Of a DNA stretch of 64,000 nt, positions 35,476 to 46,610 are shown one piece after another (the first letter of the stretch is position 1; every line of letters begins with the position of its first letter). The notes beneath the pieces are model-generated. The model was not told the DNA's origin. It made no database searches and saw only the letters and a program-made list of their open reading frames with translations. A program made the translations under genes and the position numbers. The stretch comes from Limnohabitans sp. 2KL-1 (GTDB taxonomy: Bacteria > Pseudomonadota > Gammaproteobacteria > Burkholderiales > Burkholderiaceae_C). Location: positions 124,001 to 188,000 of the forward strand of contig NZ_NESL01000004.1 of assembly GCF_003063435.1 (NCBI RefSeq), given 5' to 3'.

Positions 35476-35501
35476 GGTAGATGACTCCTAATGTTCTGGG
35501 T

Positions 35502-35735
35502 TTAGGCTTGACCGCGTGCGCGCAGGTCTGCGAGCACGGCATCAATGCCGTTTTTGTCGATCAGGCGCAGAGCAGCGCTGGAAACGCGCAGACGCACCCA
35601 ACGGTTTTCTGTTTCTACCCAGAAACGACGGTATTGCAGGTTCGGCAAGAACCGGCGCTTGGTTTTGTTGTTGGCGTGGGAAACGTTGTTCCCGGTCATT
35701 GGGCCTTTGCCCGTTACGTCGCAAACGCGTGCCAT
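35502..35735 (-). CDS. rpmB: 50S ribosomal protein L28
   Basis: 77 residues: [32 protein letters not shown], then [22 protein letters not shown] complete L28, the first gene of the rpmB-rpmG operon. The start is preceded by ggag. The 385-base upstream space contains a long perfect inverted repeat (35970-36045). Confidence 0.96.
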   Translation of the reverse strand: MARVCDVTGKGPMTGNNVSHANNKTKRRFLPNLQYRRFWVETENRWVRLRVSSAALRLIDKNGIDAVLADLRARGQA

Positions 35736-35969
35736 GTGGACACTCCGATACTTTTAAAACAGCTGGTGCCGATGGGTCTCATGCACATGTGCATAGGGCC
35801 TGGCGTTCCAGCCTCACCTCGCCAAGATGGGTGGCGGTATCCCAGATCGCTGGTCCTGTGATCCCGAATGACAATCCAGGCAGATCCAGCAAAGCCTTGG
35901 ATTATAGCCAGAAAGCGGGGGCTTTTTGGGGGGTGTCCTTAACCTTGGGGAGTTTTGCTCTTGGTGGGT

Positions 35970-36045
35970 GGGCGCTGGGGGTGCCTGCCGGGGTTCAGAG
36001 GCGCTTCGCTTTGCCACATCACCCCGGCAGGCACCCCCAGCGCCC
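35970..36045. repeat. 25-bp perfect inverted repeat with 26-base loop
   Basis: The arm at 35970-35994 (begins GGGCGCTGGGGGTGCC) is exactly complementary to 36021-36045. It lies between the trxB stop (36121) and the rpmB start (35735), both minus strand. No T run follows on the minus strand, so it is not a standard terminator; an mRNA-stabilising hairpin, a REP/MITE-like unit or an intrinsic structure are options. The rest of the 35736-36120 gap shows no gene. Confidence 0.8.
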
Positions 36046-36120
36046 GTTCGGCATTCGTTGGCTGAAAACCGACGGTCCGCAGGGCTAAGGATTCGTTGCT
36101 AGCGCGATGGCTGCAGGGCT

Positions 36121-37104
<984 letters not shown>

Positions 37105-37257
37105 CTAAGAGCGAATAAAACAATCAATGTCTATTGTAAGAAACGGACAAAAACAGTGGGCGCGAAGGCTTTGCCGACGTAACTTTGGTAACAAATGCTT
37201 TGGACCTCATGACGGCGATGCCCAAGCCATTGATCGGGTAAGCTCGCAACCTGATTT

Positions 37258-39663
37258 ATGACTTATTCATTGAACACACTGACCCACGGGGCCACGGGCC
37301 CAGCGGTTGCGCAAGCGCCGCAGTCCCTGTGGTCTCGCTTTGCCCAGGAAATCCTCCTGTTGCTGGGCGCTGGGCTGCTGTTATGGCTGGTCTTGGCCCT
37401 GTGGAGCTACCAGCCCCAAGACCCGGCTTGGTCCACCTCGGGCAGTGGTGAAGTCGTGCGCAATTGGGTGGGTAAATGGGGGGCCTGGGTGGCCGACTTG
37501 GCTTACTTTTTGATGGGGTATTCGGTGTGGTGGTGCCTGGCCGCTGGTTTTCGGGTCTGGTTGGTGGCTCTGGCGCGATGGTTGCGCGGTGTACCCCCCA
37601 AGGACGCACACCCGGAACGAACTGCATGGCAGGGACGTCTTTGGGTGTTTTGGCTCGGCCTGCTGATATTGATGCTGTCCAGTTGCGCCATGGAGTGGTC
37701 TCGCCTGCATCGGTTGGAGTCGGGTTTGCCGGGACACAGTGGCGGGGTGCTGGGGTATTTGGTGGGTTCGGCCACGGTGATGTGGCTGGGTTTCAACGGT
37801 TCAGCTTTGCTGGGCATTGTGTCGGCACTGGTCGGGGTGGCCTTGGTGTTCCGGTTTTCATGGGGGCAAGTGGCAGAAAACATTGGTGCCCGTCTGGATG
37901 CCCTGATTCAGTCACGCCATGAGAAACGCGAGATCGAAGAGGACATGGCTTTGGGTCAGCAGGCTCTGCGCGAACGAGAACAGGCCTTGACCCCTTTGGC
38001 GATAGAACCAGAGTGGGACTTGGACACAGTGATGAACACCCCGTCCGAGGGCCAACTGGATTTGCCCGGTGTGCCTGTGCCGCCGGTCAAGTCCGCGCCC
38101 CGTGTGATCGAGCCCGGGGTGATGGACGTGCCCCGCAGTGAACGGGTGGTCAAGGAGCGGCAAAAACCCTTGTTCACCGACATGCCTGACAGCAAGCTGC
38201 CGCAGGTAGATTTGCTCGATGCGTTGAATGTCCGGCAAGAAACCGTGTCCCCCGAGACGCTGGAGATGACCAGCCGCCTGATCGAGAAAAAGCTCAAGGA
38301 TTTTGGTGTGGAAGTGCGCGTGGTTGCGGCCGCCCCCGGCCCGGTGATCACGCGTTACGAGATCGAACCGGCCACCGGTGTCAAAGGCTCCCAGGTGGTC
38401 AATCTGGCCAAAGACCTGGCGCGTTCGCTCAGTCTGGTGTCCATCCGGGTGATTGAGACGATTCCCGGCAAAAACTTCATGGCGCTGGAATTGCCCAACG
38501 CCAAACGCCAGTCGATCAAGCTGAGCGAGATATTGGGCTCACAGGTCTACCACGAAGCCAAGTCCATGCTGACCATGGGCTTGGGCAAAGACATCATCGG
38601 CAACCCGGTGGTGGCCGATCTGGCCAAGATGCCGCATGTGCTGGTGGCCGGTACCACCGGTTCGGGCAAGTCGGTCGGTATCAACGCCATGATTTTGTCG
38701 CTGCTCTACAAGGCCGAAGCGCGTGATGTGCGTCTGCTCATGATCGACCCCAAGATGTTGGAAATGTCTGTCTACGAAGGCATTCCGCACCTGCTGGCCC
38801 CGGTGGTCACCGACATGCGACAGGCCGCGCACGGCCTGAACTGGTGCGTGGCCGAGATGGAAAAGCGCTACAAGCTGATGAGCAAGATGGGCGTGCGCAA
38901 CTTGGCCGGTTACAACGTCAAGATCGACGAAGCCACGGCCCGCGAAGAGTTCATCTACAACCCGTTCAGCCTGACCCCGGACGATCCGGAACCCCTCAAG
39001 CGCTTGCCGCACATCGTGGTGGTGATCGACGAGCTGGCCGACCTGATGATGGTGGTGGGCAAGAAGATCGAAGAGCTGATTGCGCGTTTGGCCCAGAAGG
39101 CCCGCGCCGCCGGTATCCATTTGATTTTGGCCACCCAGCGCCCCAGCGTGGACGTGATCACCGGCCTGATCAAGGCCAACATCCCGACCCGCATCGCCTT
39201 CCAGGTGTCCAGCAAGATCGACAGCCGCACCATCCTCGACCAGATGGGAGCGGAAGCCCTGCTGGGCATGGGTGACATGCTCTACATGCCCTCGGGCACG
39301 GGTTTCCCGATCCGGGTGCACGGCGCTTTTGTCAGCGACGAAGAGGTGCACCGCGTGGTGAGCTACCTCAAGAGCCAGGGCGAGCCCGATTACATTGAAG
39401 GCGTGCTGGAAGGCGGCACAACCGACGACGACGGTGGCATGCTGGGCGAAGGCGATAACGCCGAAAAAGACCCGATGTACGACCAGGCCGTCGAGGTGGT
39501 TTTGAAGAACCGCAAGGCCAGCATTTCGCTGGTGCAGCGCCACCTGAAGATCGGCTACAACCGCGCAGCGCGGCTGGTCGAAGACATGGAAAAAGCCGGT
39601 CTGGTCAGTGCCATGAGCGGCAGTGGTCAGCGTGAAATTTTGGTGCCCGCACGGGCAGAGTGA
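37258..39663 (+). CDS. ftsK: DNA translocase FtsK
   Basis: 801 residues. About four N-terminal membrane helices ([19 protein letters not shown] and others) anchor it to the septum; a short linker; then the RecA-like motor with Walker [17 protein letters not shown] and Walker [16 protein letters not shown]; and a C-terminal winged-helix gamma domain ([23 protein letters not shown]) that reads chromosome polarity sequences. The linker is far shorter than in E. coli FtsK (1329 residues), as is usual outside enterobacteria. The stop is 5 bases from the lolA start. Confidence 0.95.
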   Translation: MTYSLNTLTHGATGPAVAQAPQSLWSRFAQEILLLLGAGLLLWLVLALWSYQPQDPAWSTSGSGEVVRNWVGKWGAWVADLAYFLMGYSVWWCLAAGFRVWLVALARWLRGVPPKDAHPERTAWQGRLWVFWLGLLILMLSSCAMEWSRLHRLESGLPGHSGGVLGYLVGSATVMWLGFNGSALLGIVSALVGVALVFRFSWGQVAENIGARLDALIQSRHEKREIEEDMALGQQALREREQALTPLAIEPEWDLDTVMNTPSEGQLDLPGVPVPPVKSAPRVIEPGVMDVPRSERVVKERQKPLFTDMPDSKLPQVDLLDALNVRQETVSPETLEMTSRLIEKKLKDFGVEVRVVAAAPGPVITRYEIEPATGVKGSQVVNLAKDLARSLSLVSIRVIETIPGKNFMALELPNAKRQSIKLSEILGSQVYHEAKSMLTMGLGKDIIGNPVVADLAKMPHVLVAGTTGSGKSVGINAMILSLLYKAEARDVRLLMIDPKMLEMSVYEGIPHLLAPVVTDMRQAAHGLNWCVAEMEKRYKLMSKMGVRNLAGYNVKIDEATAREEFIYNPFSLTPDDPEPLKRLPHIVVVIDELADLMMVVGKKIEELIARLAQKARAAGIHLILATQRPSVDVITGLIKANIPTRIAFQVSSKIDSRTILDQMGAEALLGMGDMLYMPSGTGFPIRVHGAFVSDEEVHRVVSYLKSQGEPDYIEGVLEGGTTDDDGGMLGEGDNAEKDPMYDQAVEVVLKNRKASISLVQRHLKIGYNRAARLVEDMEKAGLVSAMSGSGQREILVPARAE

Positions 39664-39668
39664 AACCG

Positions 39669-40355
39669 ATGAAAAGTCATTTTTGGTCGCGCCGCACTGC
39701 GCTCGCCTTTCTGGGCAAGGGCCTGTTGACCGTGGCTGTGCTGGCCTTGAACGTTCCCGTTCAGGCCGATGGGGTCGATCTTTTGGCCCAGTTCATGAAG
39801 CAGGCCCGCAGCGGTCGTGCCGACTTCACCCAGGTCGTCTCCTCACCCAGCCGTGCGGGCCAGACTCCGCGTGCCAAAACATCGAGTGGCCGTTTCGAAT
39901 TCCAGCGCCCAGGCAAGTTCCGCTTTGATTACCGCAAACCTTTTGTGCAAACCCTGCTGGCCGATGGTCAGACCCTGTGGTTGCACGATGTGGATCTGAA
40001 TCAGGTCACAGCCCGTGCGCAATCGCAGGTGCTGGGTTCGACCCCGGCTGCTTTGCTGACGGCCGCCTCCGACTTGCAGGCCCTGCAAGCCGACTTTCAG
40101 TTCAGTCCCGAGCCTGAGCAGGGTGGTTTGCAATGGGTGCGCGCCACCCCTGTGCAGCGGGATGGCCCCATTCGCTCGGTCATGGTCGGTTTACGTGTCA
40201 GCGCCGTCGGCCCCGAGTTGGCCGTGCTTGACGTGCAAGACAGTCTCGGACAACGCTCTTTGCTGACCTTTTCCGCCTTTGAGCTCAACCCGAATTTGCC
40301 CGCCAGTACCTTTGCTTTCAAGCCCCCGGCGGGTGCCGATGTCATCAAGCCTTGA
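39669..40355 (+). CDS. lolA: Outer-membrane lipoprotein carrier LolA
   Basis: 228 residues from ATG 39669; the GTG at 39660 overlaps the ftsK stop. Signal peptide with TALAFLGKGLLTVAVLALN and cleavage near VQA-DG. The mature part starts LLAQFMKQARSGRADFTQVV and has GRFEFQRPGKFRFDYRKPF and LWLHDVDLNQV, as in LolA. It ferries lipoproteins through the periplasm. The ftsK-lolA-rarA order is the common proteobacterial arrangement and implies one operon. Confidence 0.93.
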   Translation: MKSHFWSRRTALAFLGKGLLTVAVLALNVPVQADGVDLLAQFMKQARSGRADFTQVVSSPSRAGQTPRAKTSSGRFEFQRPGKFRFDYRKPFVQTLLADGQTLWLHDVDLNQVTARAQSQVLGSTPAALLTAASDLQALQADFQFSPEPEQGGLQWVRATPVQRDGPIRSVMVGLRVSAVGPELAVLDVQDSLGQRSLLTFSAFELNPNLPASTFAFKPPAGADVIKP

Positions 40356-40373
40356 CGCGTGCAGGGTCCTGTG

Positions 40374-41669
40374 ATGAACGCCCCCTTGTCACCCCACGCG
40401 CCACTGGCCGAACGCTTGCGCCCCCAGAACCTGGGTGAAGTCATCGGTCAGCAGCATTTGCTGGGCGAGGGCATGGCCCTGCGTTTGGCTTTTGAATCCG
40501 GACAGCCGCACAGCTGCATTTTGTGGGGACCACCCGGCGTGGGCAAAACCACCATCGCTCGCCTGATGGCCGATGCCTTCGACGCGCAGTTTCTGAGCAT
40601 CAGCGCCGTGCTCGGCGGCGTCAAGGACATCCGCGAAGCGGTTGAAAAGGCCGAGGCGGCGCGCACCGGGCTGCACCCGCAACGCACCATCATGTTTGTG
40701 GACGAGGTACATCGCTTCAACAAAAGCCAGCAAGACGCCTTCTTGCCCCATGTTGAAAGTGGCTTGTTCACCTTCATAGGGGCCACCACCGAGAACCCTT
40801 CGTTCGAGGTCAACTCGGCCTTGCTTTCACGGGCGGCAGTTTATGTGCTGCAGCCCTTGTCCGAGGACGATTTGCGCAGCATCGTCGTGCGGGCGCAGGC
40901 CATCCACGCGATCCCAGCCATTGAGGCCGAAGCGCTGGCCCGGCTGTTGGCTTATGCCGATGGCGATGCCCGGCGCTTGCTCAATACGCTGGAAACCTTG
41001 GCCATGGCCGCCAAGCAAGAGGCCATTGACCCGGTGACAGACGCTTGGCTGATGCGCGTGTTGGGCGAGCGCATGCGCCGTTACGACAAAGGCGGCGAAC
41101 AGTTTTATGACACGATCAGCGCCCTGCACAAATCGGTGCGCGGTTCCGACCCCGATGCAGCCCTCTATTGGTTCGTGCGCATGCTCGATGGCGGTGCGGA
41201 CCCACGCTACATGGCCCGACGACTGATCCGCATGGCCAGCGAAGACATTGGCCTGGCCGATCCGCGCGCGCTGCGCATGGCCCTGGACGCGGCCGAGGTG
41301 TACGAGCGCCTGGGCAGCCCAGAGGGCGAGTTGACGCTGGCCCAGTGTGTGATTTATCTGGCCGTTGCCCCTAAGTCCAACGCCGCTTACAAGGCTTTTA
41401 ACCAAGCCAAGGCCTGGGTCAAAAAAGACGGCACGCGCCCGGTGCCCATGCATTTGCGCAATGCGCCCACCCAACTCATGAAGCAGCTGGATTACGGCAA
41501 AGGCTACCGCTATGCCCATGACGAAGAGGATGGTTTTGCCGCGGGTGAGCGTTATTTGCCAGAAGGCATGCCTGAACCCGGCTTCTACAAACCGGTACGC
41601 AGGGGCTTGGAAATCAAAATTGCCGACAAATTGGAAGAACTGCGAAAGAAAAACGTCGGCACAGGGTAA
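40374..41669 (+). CDS. rarA: Replication-associated recombination protein A
   Basis: 431 residues from ATG 40374. AAA+ ATPase related to clamp loaders (MgsA/WRNIP1): LAERLRPQNLGEVIGQQHLLG, Walker A GPPGVGKTTIARL, Walker B MFVDEVHRFNKSQQD, sensor GATTENPSFEVNSALLSRA, and the C-terminal MgsA oligomerisation domain (MASEDIGLADPRAL, YLAVAPKSNAAYKAFN). It acts at stalled replication forks. It is the last gene of the ftsK operon, followed by a terminator. Confidence 0.94.
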   Translation: MNAPLSPHAPLAERLRPQNLGEVIGQQHLLGEGMALRLAFESGQPHSCILWGPPGVGKTTIARLMADAFDAQFLSISAVLGGVKDIREAVEKAEAARTGLHPQRTIMFVDEVHRFNKSQQDAFLPHVESGLFTFIGATTENPSFEVNSALLSRAAVYVLQPLSEDDLRSIVVRAQAIHAIPAIEAEALARLLAYADGDARRLLNTLETLAMAAKQEAIDPVTDAWLMRVLGERMRRYDKGGEQFYDTISALHKSVRGSDPDAALYWFVRMLDGGADPRYMARRLIRMASEDIGLADPRALRMALDAAEVYERLGSPEGELTLAQCVIYLAVAPKSNAAYKAFNQAKAWVKKDGTRPVPMHLRNAPTQLMKQLDYGKGYRYAHDEEDGFAAGERYLPEGMPEPGFYKPVRRGLEIKIADKLEELRKKNVGTG

Positions 41670-41722
41670 GTCCTGAGCCCCTTGAATGCTGACACGATAC
41701 TTTCTTTCACTACAATCCCGCC

Positions 41723-41760
41723 ACCCCGCCCGATGACGCGTAAATCTGGCGGGGTTTTTG
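41723..41760 (+). terminator. Terminator of the ftsK-lolA-rarA operon
   Basis: ACCCCGCC (41723-41730) pairs with GGCGGGGT (41748-41755) around a 17-base loop, followed by TTTTG. The loop is long but the stem is GC-rich. Confidence 0.6.
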
Positions 41761-41856
41761 CTAGTTGTCAGGACCCACCCAAAAGGTGATTCTTGATATG
41801 AGAACAACAACCGACGCGTAGACCCGCTAAGCGCAGGTCAAAACACGGAGAAATAT

Positions 41857-42786
41857 ATGGACGTCTTCTTCCAGCAGGTCATCAACGGCCTGGTCATGGG
41901 CAGCATGTACGCCTTGGTGGCCTTGGGCTACACCATGGTGTACGGCATCATCAACTTGATCAACTTTGCACACGGTGAAGTGCTGATGGTGGGGGCTCTG
42001 ACGAGCTGGTCCGCCATCGGCATGATGCGTGACGCCATGCCCGGTGCACCAGGATGGGTCATCCTGATCCTGGCCACGCTGATTGCGTGTGTGGTGGCCG
42101 TGGTCTTGAACTATTCGATTGAAAAAATCGCTTACCGGCCCTTGCGCAACAGCCCCAAACTGGCCCCCCTGATCACTGCGATCGGCATGAGCATCTTGCT
42201 GCAGACCCTGGCCATGATCATCTGGAAGCCCAACTACAAGGCCTACCCCACACTGCTGTCCAGCACCCCGATCAACATGGGTGGCGTGGTCATCACGCCC
42301 ACCCAAATCATGATTTTGGGCGTCACGGCCGTGTCGTTGGCCATCTTGATGTGGCTGGTCAATTACACCCGCCTGGGCCGCGCCATGCGGGCGACTGCCG
42401 AGAACCCCCGTGTGGCGGGTCTCATGGGCGTCAAACCCGACATGGTGATTTCGGCCACTTTCGTGATTGGGGCCATTTTGGCGGCCATTGCGGGCGTGAT
42501 GTACGCCTCCAACTACGGCACGGCGCAACACGCCATGGGCTTCTTGCCTGGCCTCAAGGCTTTCACCGCTGCGGTGTTTGGCGGTATTGGCAACCTGTCC
42601 GGTGCGGTCATAGGCGGCATTTTGCTGGGTCTGATTGAAGCGATTGGCTCGGGTTACATCGGCCACTTGACGGGCGGCGTTTTGGGCAGCCACTACACCG
42701 ATATTTTTGCGTTCATTGTGCTGATCATCGTGTTGACCCTGCGCCCCTCGGGCCTGATGGGTGAGCGTGTGGCCGATCGCGCTTGA
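41857..42786 (+). CDS. livH: Branched-chain amino acid ABC transporter permease LivH
   Basis: 309 residues, very hydrophobic with about eight membrane helices. It starts FFQQVINGLVMGSMYALVALGYTMVYGI and NFAHGE, the LivH signature; LGRAMRATAENPRVAGLMGV is the coupling loop that contacts the ATPases. ggagaa precedes the ATG by 5 bases. First gene of livHMGF; the binding-protein gene is not in the window. It may transport branched-chain amino acids, amides or urea, since these families cannot be told apart by permease alone. Confidence 0.92.
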   Translation: MDVFFQQVINGLVMGSMYALVALGYTMVYGIINLINFAHGEVLMVGALTSWSAIGMMRDAMPGAPGWVILILATLIACVVAVVLNYSIEKIAYRPLRNSPKLAPLITAIGMSILLQTLAMIIWKPNYKAYPTLLSSTPINMGGVVITPTQIMILGVTAVSLAILMWLVNYTRLGRAMRATAENPRVAGLMGVKPDMVISATFVIGAILAAIAGVMYASNYGTAQHAMGFLPGLKAFTAAVFGGIGNLSGAVIGGILLGLIEAIGSGYIGHLTGGVLGSHYTDIFAFIVLIIVLTLRPSGLMGERVADRA

Positions 42787-42797
42787 TGGAGGCGAAC

Positions 42798-43874
42798 ATG
42801 AAAAACAACAAAACACTTCAAACCATCCTGATCGGTGCAGCGCTCATCGCCTTGCCTTTGATTCTGCAGATTTTCGGTAACGCCTGGGTGCGCATCGCCG
42901 ACATGGCCTTGCTCTACATCTTGCTGGCCATTGGCCTGAACATCGTGGTGGGCTATGCCGGTTTGTTGGACTTGGGTTATGTGGCCTTCTTTGCGGTGGG
43001 GGCCTACATGTACGGTTTGCTCTCGTCGCCGCATCTGACCAACACTTTCACCACCATGGCTGCCATGTTCCCGGAGGGCATGCACATGCCCATCTGGCTG
43101 ATCGTGCCGGTGGGAGCGGCTCTGGCCGGTCTGTTTGGCATGCTGCTGGGGGCGCCCACGCTCAAGTTGCGCGGTGACTATTTGGCCATCGTGACTTTGG
43201 GTTTCGGCGAAATCATCCGTGTGTTCATGAACAACCTGGACCACCCCGTCAACATCACCAACGGCCCCAAAGGCCTGGACCAGATTGATCCGATCTCGAT
43301 TTTTGGCCTGAATCTGGGCAAGAAGCTGGTGATTGGCGATTTTGAAATCGCTTCGGTCTCGCTCTATTACTACCTGTTCTTGAGTCTGGTGCTGGTGACG
43401 ATTGTGATTTCGCACCGCCTGGAGGTCTCCCGCATTGGCCGCGCCTGGATGGCCATTCGTGAAGACGAAATTGCCGCCAAAGCCATGGGCCTGAACACCC
43501 GCAACCTCAAGCTGCTGGCTTTTGGCATGGGTGCCACTTTTGGCGGTGTGTCGGGGGCCATGTTTGCTGGTTTTCAGGGCTTCATCTCGCCCGAGTCCTT
43601 CAGTTTGATGGAGTCGGTGATGATCGTGGCCATGGTGGTGCTGGGTGGCTTGGGCTACTTGCCTGGCGTGATTTTGGGTGCGATCTTGCTGTCCGCTTTG
43701 CCCGAGGTGCTGCGTTACGTGGCAGGCCCACTGCAGGAAATGACGGGTGGTCGTTTGGACTCGGCCATCTTGCGCCAATTGCTGGTGGCGCTGGCCATGA
43801 TTGTGATCATGTTGATGCGTCCTCGTGGGCTGTGGCCTTCGCCTGAGCATGGCAAATCGCTCAAGACGAAATGA
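42798..43874 (+). CDS. livM: Branched-chain amino acid ABC transporter permease LivM
   Basis: 358 residues from ATG 42798, chosen because ggagg sits 6 bases before it; upstream ATG/TTG codons overlap livH. About nine membrane helices. YILLAIGLNIVVGYAGLLDLGY and the coupling loop RIGRAWMAIREDEIAAKAMGL are diagnostic. It pairs with LivH in the membrane. Confidence 0.92.
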   Translation: MKNNKTLQTILIGAALIALPLILQIFGNAWVRIADMALLYILLAIGLNIVVGYAGLLDLGYVAFFAVGAYMYGLLSSPHLTNTFTTMAAMFPEGMHMPIWLIVPVGAALAGLFGMLLGAPTLKLRGDYLAIVTLGFGEIIRVFMNNLDHPVNITNGPKGLDQIDPISIFGLNLGKKLVIGDFEIASVSLYYYLFLSLVLVTIVISHRLEVSRIGRAWMAIREDEIAAKAMGLNTRNLKLLAFGMGATFGGVSGAMFAGFQGFISPESFSLMESVMIVAMVVLGGLGYLPGVILGAILLSALPEVLRYVAGPLQEMTGGRLDSAILRQLLVALAMIVIMLMRPRGLWPSPEHGKSLKTK

Positions 43875-43885
43875 AGGAGCAGAAC

Positions 43886-44671
43886 ATGAATCCAACAGCC
43901 AACAAAGACACCGTCCTCAACGTCTCGGGCATTTCCAAGCGGTTTGGTGGTTTGCAAGCCTTGACTGACGTGGGCATGACCATTCAACGCGGACAGGTTT
44001 ATGGCCTGATCGGGCCCAACGGCGCAGGCAAGACCACGTTCTTCAACGTGATCACGGGCCTGTACACGCCCGACAGTGGCACCTTTGAGCTGGCAGGCAA
44101 GCCCTACCAGCCCACAGCCGTGCACGAAGTCGCCAAGGCCGGTATTGCCCGTACTTTCCAGAACATCCGCCTGTTCGCTGAAATGACGGCGCTCGAAAAC
44201 GTGATGGTGGGTCGCCATGTGCGCACCCACTCGGGTTTGCTGGGCGCGATTTTCCGCACGCCCAGCTTCAAGGCCGAAGAAGCGGCCATTGCCCAACGTG
44301 CGCAAGAGTTGCTCGACTACGTGGGCATTGGCAAATATGCCGACTACAAGGCCCGTACGCTGTCTTATGGCGATCAACGTCGCCTGGAGATTGCCCGTGC
44401 TTTGGCCACCGACCCGCAGTTGATCGCGCTGGATGAGCCCGCTGCCGGCATGAACGCCACCGAAAAAGTGCAGCTGCGCGAGCTGATCGACCAAATCCGC
44501 AAGGACAACCGCACCATCTTGCTGATCGAGCATGATGTGAAGCTGGTCATGGGCCTGTGTGACCGCGTCACCGTGCTCGACTACGGCAAACAGATTGCCG
44601 AGGGCACGCCTGCCGATGTGCAGAAGAATGAAAAAGTGATTGAAGCCTATCTGGGCACGGGAGGGCACTGA
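43886..44671 (+). CDS. livG: Branched-chain amino acid ABC transporter ATPase LivG
   Basis: 261 residues from ATG 43886, with aaggag 7 bases upstream; an ATG at 43871 overlaps the livM stop. Walker A GPNGAGKTTFFN, signature LSYGDQRRLEIARAL, Walker B LIALDEPAAGMN, H-loop LLIEHDVKLVMGLCD. The internal RTFQNIRLFAEMTALENVMVG is typical of LivG. It couples ATP hydrolysis to uptake together with LivF. Confidence 0.94.
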   Translation: MNPTANKDTVLNVSGISKRFGGLQALTDVGMTIQRGQVYGLIGPNGAGKTTFFNVITGLYTPDSGTFELAGKPYQPTAVHEVAKAGIARTFQNIRLFAEMTALENVMVGRHVRTHSGLLGAIFRTPSFKAEEAAIAQRAQELLDYVGIGKYADYKARTLSYGDQRRLEIARALATDPQLIALDEPAAGMNATEKVQLRELIDQIRKDNRTILLIEHDVKLVMGLCDRVTVLDYGKQIAEGTPADVQKNEKVIEAYLGTGGH

Positions 44672-44672
44672 G

Positions 44673-45389
44673 ATGGCCAATGTTCTTTTGAAAGTCAAAG
44701 ACCTGCAAGTCGGCTACGGCGGCATTCAGGCGGTCAAGGGCGTGAGCCTCGAAGTGCGCGAAGGCGAACTGGTGTCGCTGATCGGCTCCAACGGTGCGGG
44801 CAAAACCACCACCATGAAAGCCATCACGGGCACTTTGCCTTTGCAGGCCGGTGACATCGAGTACCTGGGCAAGAGCATCCAAGGTCAGGGCCCGTGGGAC
44901 CTGGTCAAGCAAGGCTTGGCCATGGTGCCGGAAGGCCGTGGCGTGTTCACCCGCATGACCATCACCGAAAACCTGCAAATGGGCGCGTACATCCGCTCGG
45001 ACGCCGCAGGCATTGCGGATGACATCGAGAAGATGTTCACCATCTTCCCGCGTCTGCGCGAACGCAAGGACCAGCTGGCGGGCACCATGTCCGGTGGTGA
45101 GCAGCAAATGCTGGCCATGGGCCGCGCCCTGATGAGCCGCCCCAAGGTCCTGCTGCTCGATGAGCCGTCCATGGGTTTGTCGCCCATCATGGTCGACAAA
45201 ATCTTCGAAGTGGTGCGCGATGTGTACGCCCAAGGCGTCACGGTCCTGCTGGTCGAGCAAAACGCCAGCCGTGCTTTGGCCATTGCCGATCGCGGTTATG
45301 TGATGGACTCCGGCCTCATCACCATGACCGGCGTGGGCAAGGACATGCTCGAAGACCCCAAGGTGCGTGCAGCCTACCTCGGCGAATGA
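44673..45389 (+). CDS. livF: Branched-chain amino acid ABC transporter ATPase LivF
   Basis: 238 residues from ATG 44673, one base after the livG stop; the longer open frame from 44640 lies inside livG. Walker A GSNGAGKTTTMKA, signature MSGGEQQMLAMGRAL, Walker B VLLLDEPSMGLSP and VPEGRGVFTRMTITENLQMG, as in LivF. Last gene of the livHMGF operon, convergent with lapB. Confidence 0.94.
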   Translation: MANVLLKVKDLQVGYGGIQAVKGVSLEVREGELVSLIGSNGAGKTTTMKAITGTLPLQAGDIEYLGKSIQGQGPWDLVKQGLAMVPEGRGVFTRMTITENLQMGAYIRSDAAGIADDIEKMFTIFPRLRERKDQLAGTMSGGEQQMLAMGRALMSRPKVLLLDEPSMGLSPIMVDKIFEVVRDVYAQGVTVLLVEQNASRALAIADRGYVMDSGLITMTGVGKDMLEDPKVRAAYLGE

Positions 45390-45440
45390 GCCGCGTGGTC
45401 GGCAGTCATGGCACTGGGTGCCGGACTGCTGACGGTTTTT

Positions 45441-46610
45441 TCAGAGTTCCTCGACGCGTCTGGGGGGATAGCTGTCCCAGGCTTGGCAGCCGGGACAATG
45501 CCAGAAGTGTTCTTTGGCTTCGAATCCACATGCCGCGCAGCGGTAGCGAGCCAGTGGCTTGGTGGCGTGTTCCAGTGCTTTTTGAACCGGAGCGGGTAAA
45601 TCAGCGCTGCCCTCTCGATCACCCATCAGCCAGCGTGTGGCTGCCATCAATGAAGGCTGTTTTTGCAGATGGTTCAGATAGCGCTCTGACGCTGCAGAGT
45701 GCAAAGAGGCAGGGTCTGCCTGCAGGGCGTGATCGAGTGCAGTGATGGCGTCCAGAACATCAATGCAAGGCTGCTTCAGGTAATGGGTTTGCAGCACATC
45801 GCGTGCCGCTTCCAACATGCCACAAGCTTGAGCCGCCTTGACGAAGCTCGCTGCAGCCAGTGGTGCGGCCGTGTCGTTGCGCTCAAACAGGCCAACCAAA
45901 GTAGCGTAAGCCGTCTGCGCCTGGCCTTGGTTCATTTGCAGTTGCCCCAGCAATATGCGCGGTCTGGGCGCTTCTGGCTGTTTTCTCAGGGTTTGTGTCA
46001 GCAAGTCCATGGCTTTGTCCATGTCGCCTTGTTGTACCGCTTCACGGGCTTGCTCGCAACGGTAATGCGCCATGCGGATACCGAAGTTGGCTTCACCCGA
46101 AGTTTCCAGCAGTTGCGCCATCGCAAAGGCCTCGGGCCATTCGCGCGAGCGCTCATAAATGGCCATGCGCGCCAGACGCGCCTGCCCTTCGTAAGCCGTG
46201 CCTTCGAGTTTACGCAGGGCTTCTTCAGCCCGGTCGAGCAGGCCTGCTTTCAGGAAGTCAAGTGCCAAACCGTGTTGCGCCCTTTGCCGGTCTGCAGTGC
46301 TGATGTCGGCGCGGGACAGCAAATGTTCGTGAACACGGACGGCACGATCGTATTCACCGCGTCGGCGGAATAAATTGCCCAGTGCAAAGTGCAGCTCCGA
46401 GGTGTCAGGGTCGTTTTGGACCGCTTCGATGAAGGCGTCAATGGCCTGATCTTGTTGCTCATTGAGCAGGTAGTTCAGACCCTTGAAATAGGCGCGCGGA
46501 GCTTGTCGGTTGGCCATGCGCATCTGGCGCAAATCCATGCGGGATGCGATCCAGCCCAAAGCAAAAGCGGCTGGCAGACCCAGCAAAATCCAAGTCAGAT
46601 CAAGCTCCAT
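45441..46610 (-). CDS. lapB: Lipopolysaccharide assembly protein LapB (TPR protein)
   Basis: 389 residues from ATG 46610 (MELDLTWILLGLPAAFALGW). N-terminal membrane anchor, then tetratricopeptide repeats (for example LNYLLNEQQDQAIDAFIEAV and HFALGNLFRRRGEYDRAV), and a C-terminal rubredoxin-like zinc domain, YRCAACGF and WHCPGCQAWDSY. LapB steers FtsH to degrade LpxC and so balances lipopolysaccharide synthesis. It overlaps lapA by 11 bases. Confidence 0.92.
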   Translation of the reverse strand: MELDLTWILLGLPAAFALGWIASRMDLRQMRMANRQAPRAYFKGLNYLLNEQQDQAIDAFIEAVQNDPDTSELHFALGNLFRRRGEYDRAVRVHEHLLSRADISTADRQRAQHGLALDFLKAGLLDRAEEALRKLEGTAYEGQARLARMAIYERSREWPEAFAMAQLLETSGEANFGIRMAHYRCEQAREAVQQGDMDKAMDLLTQTLRKQPEAPRPRILLGQLQMNQGQAQTAYATLVGLFERNDTAAPLAAASFVKAAQACGMLEAARDVLQTHYLKQPCIDVLDAITALDHALQADPASLHSAASERYLNHLQKQPSLMAATRWLMGDREGSADLPAPVQKALEHATKPLARYRCAACGFEAKEHFWHCPGCQAWDSYPPRRVEEL

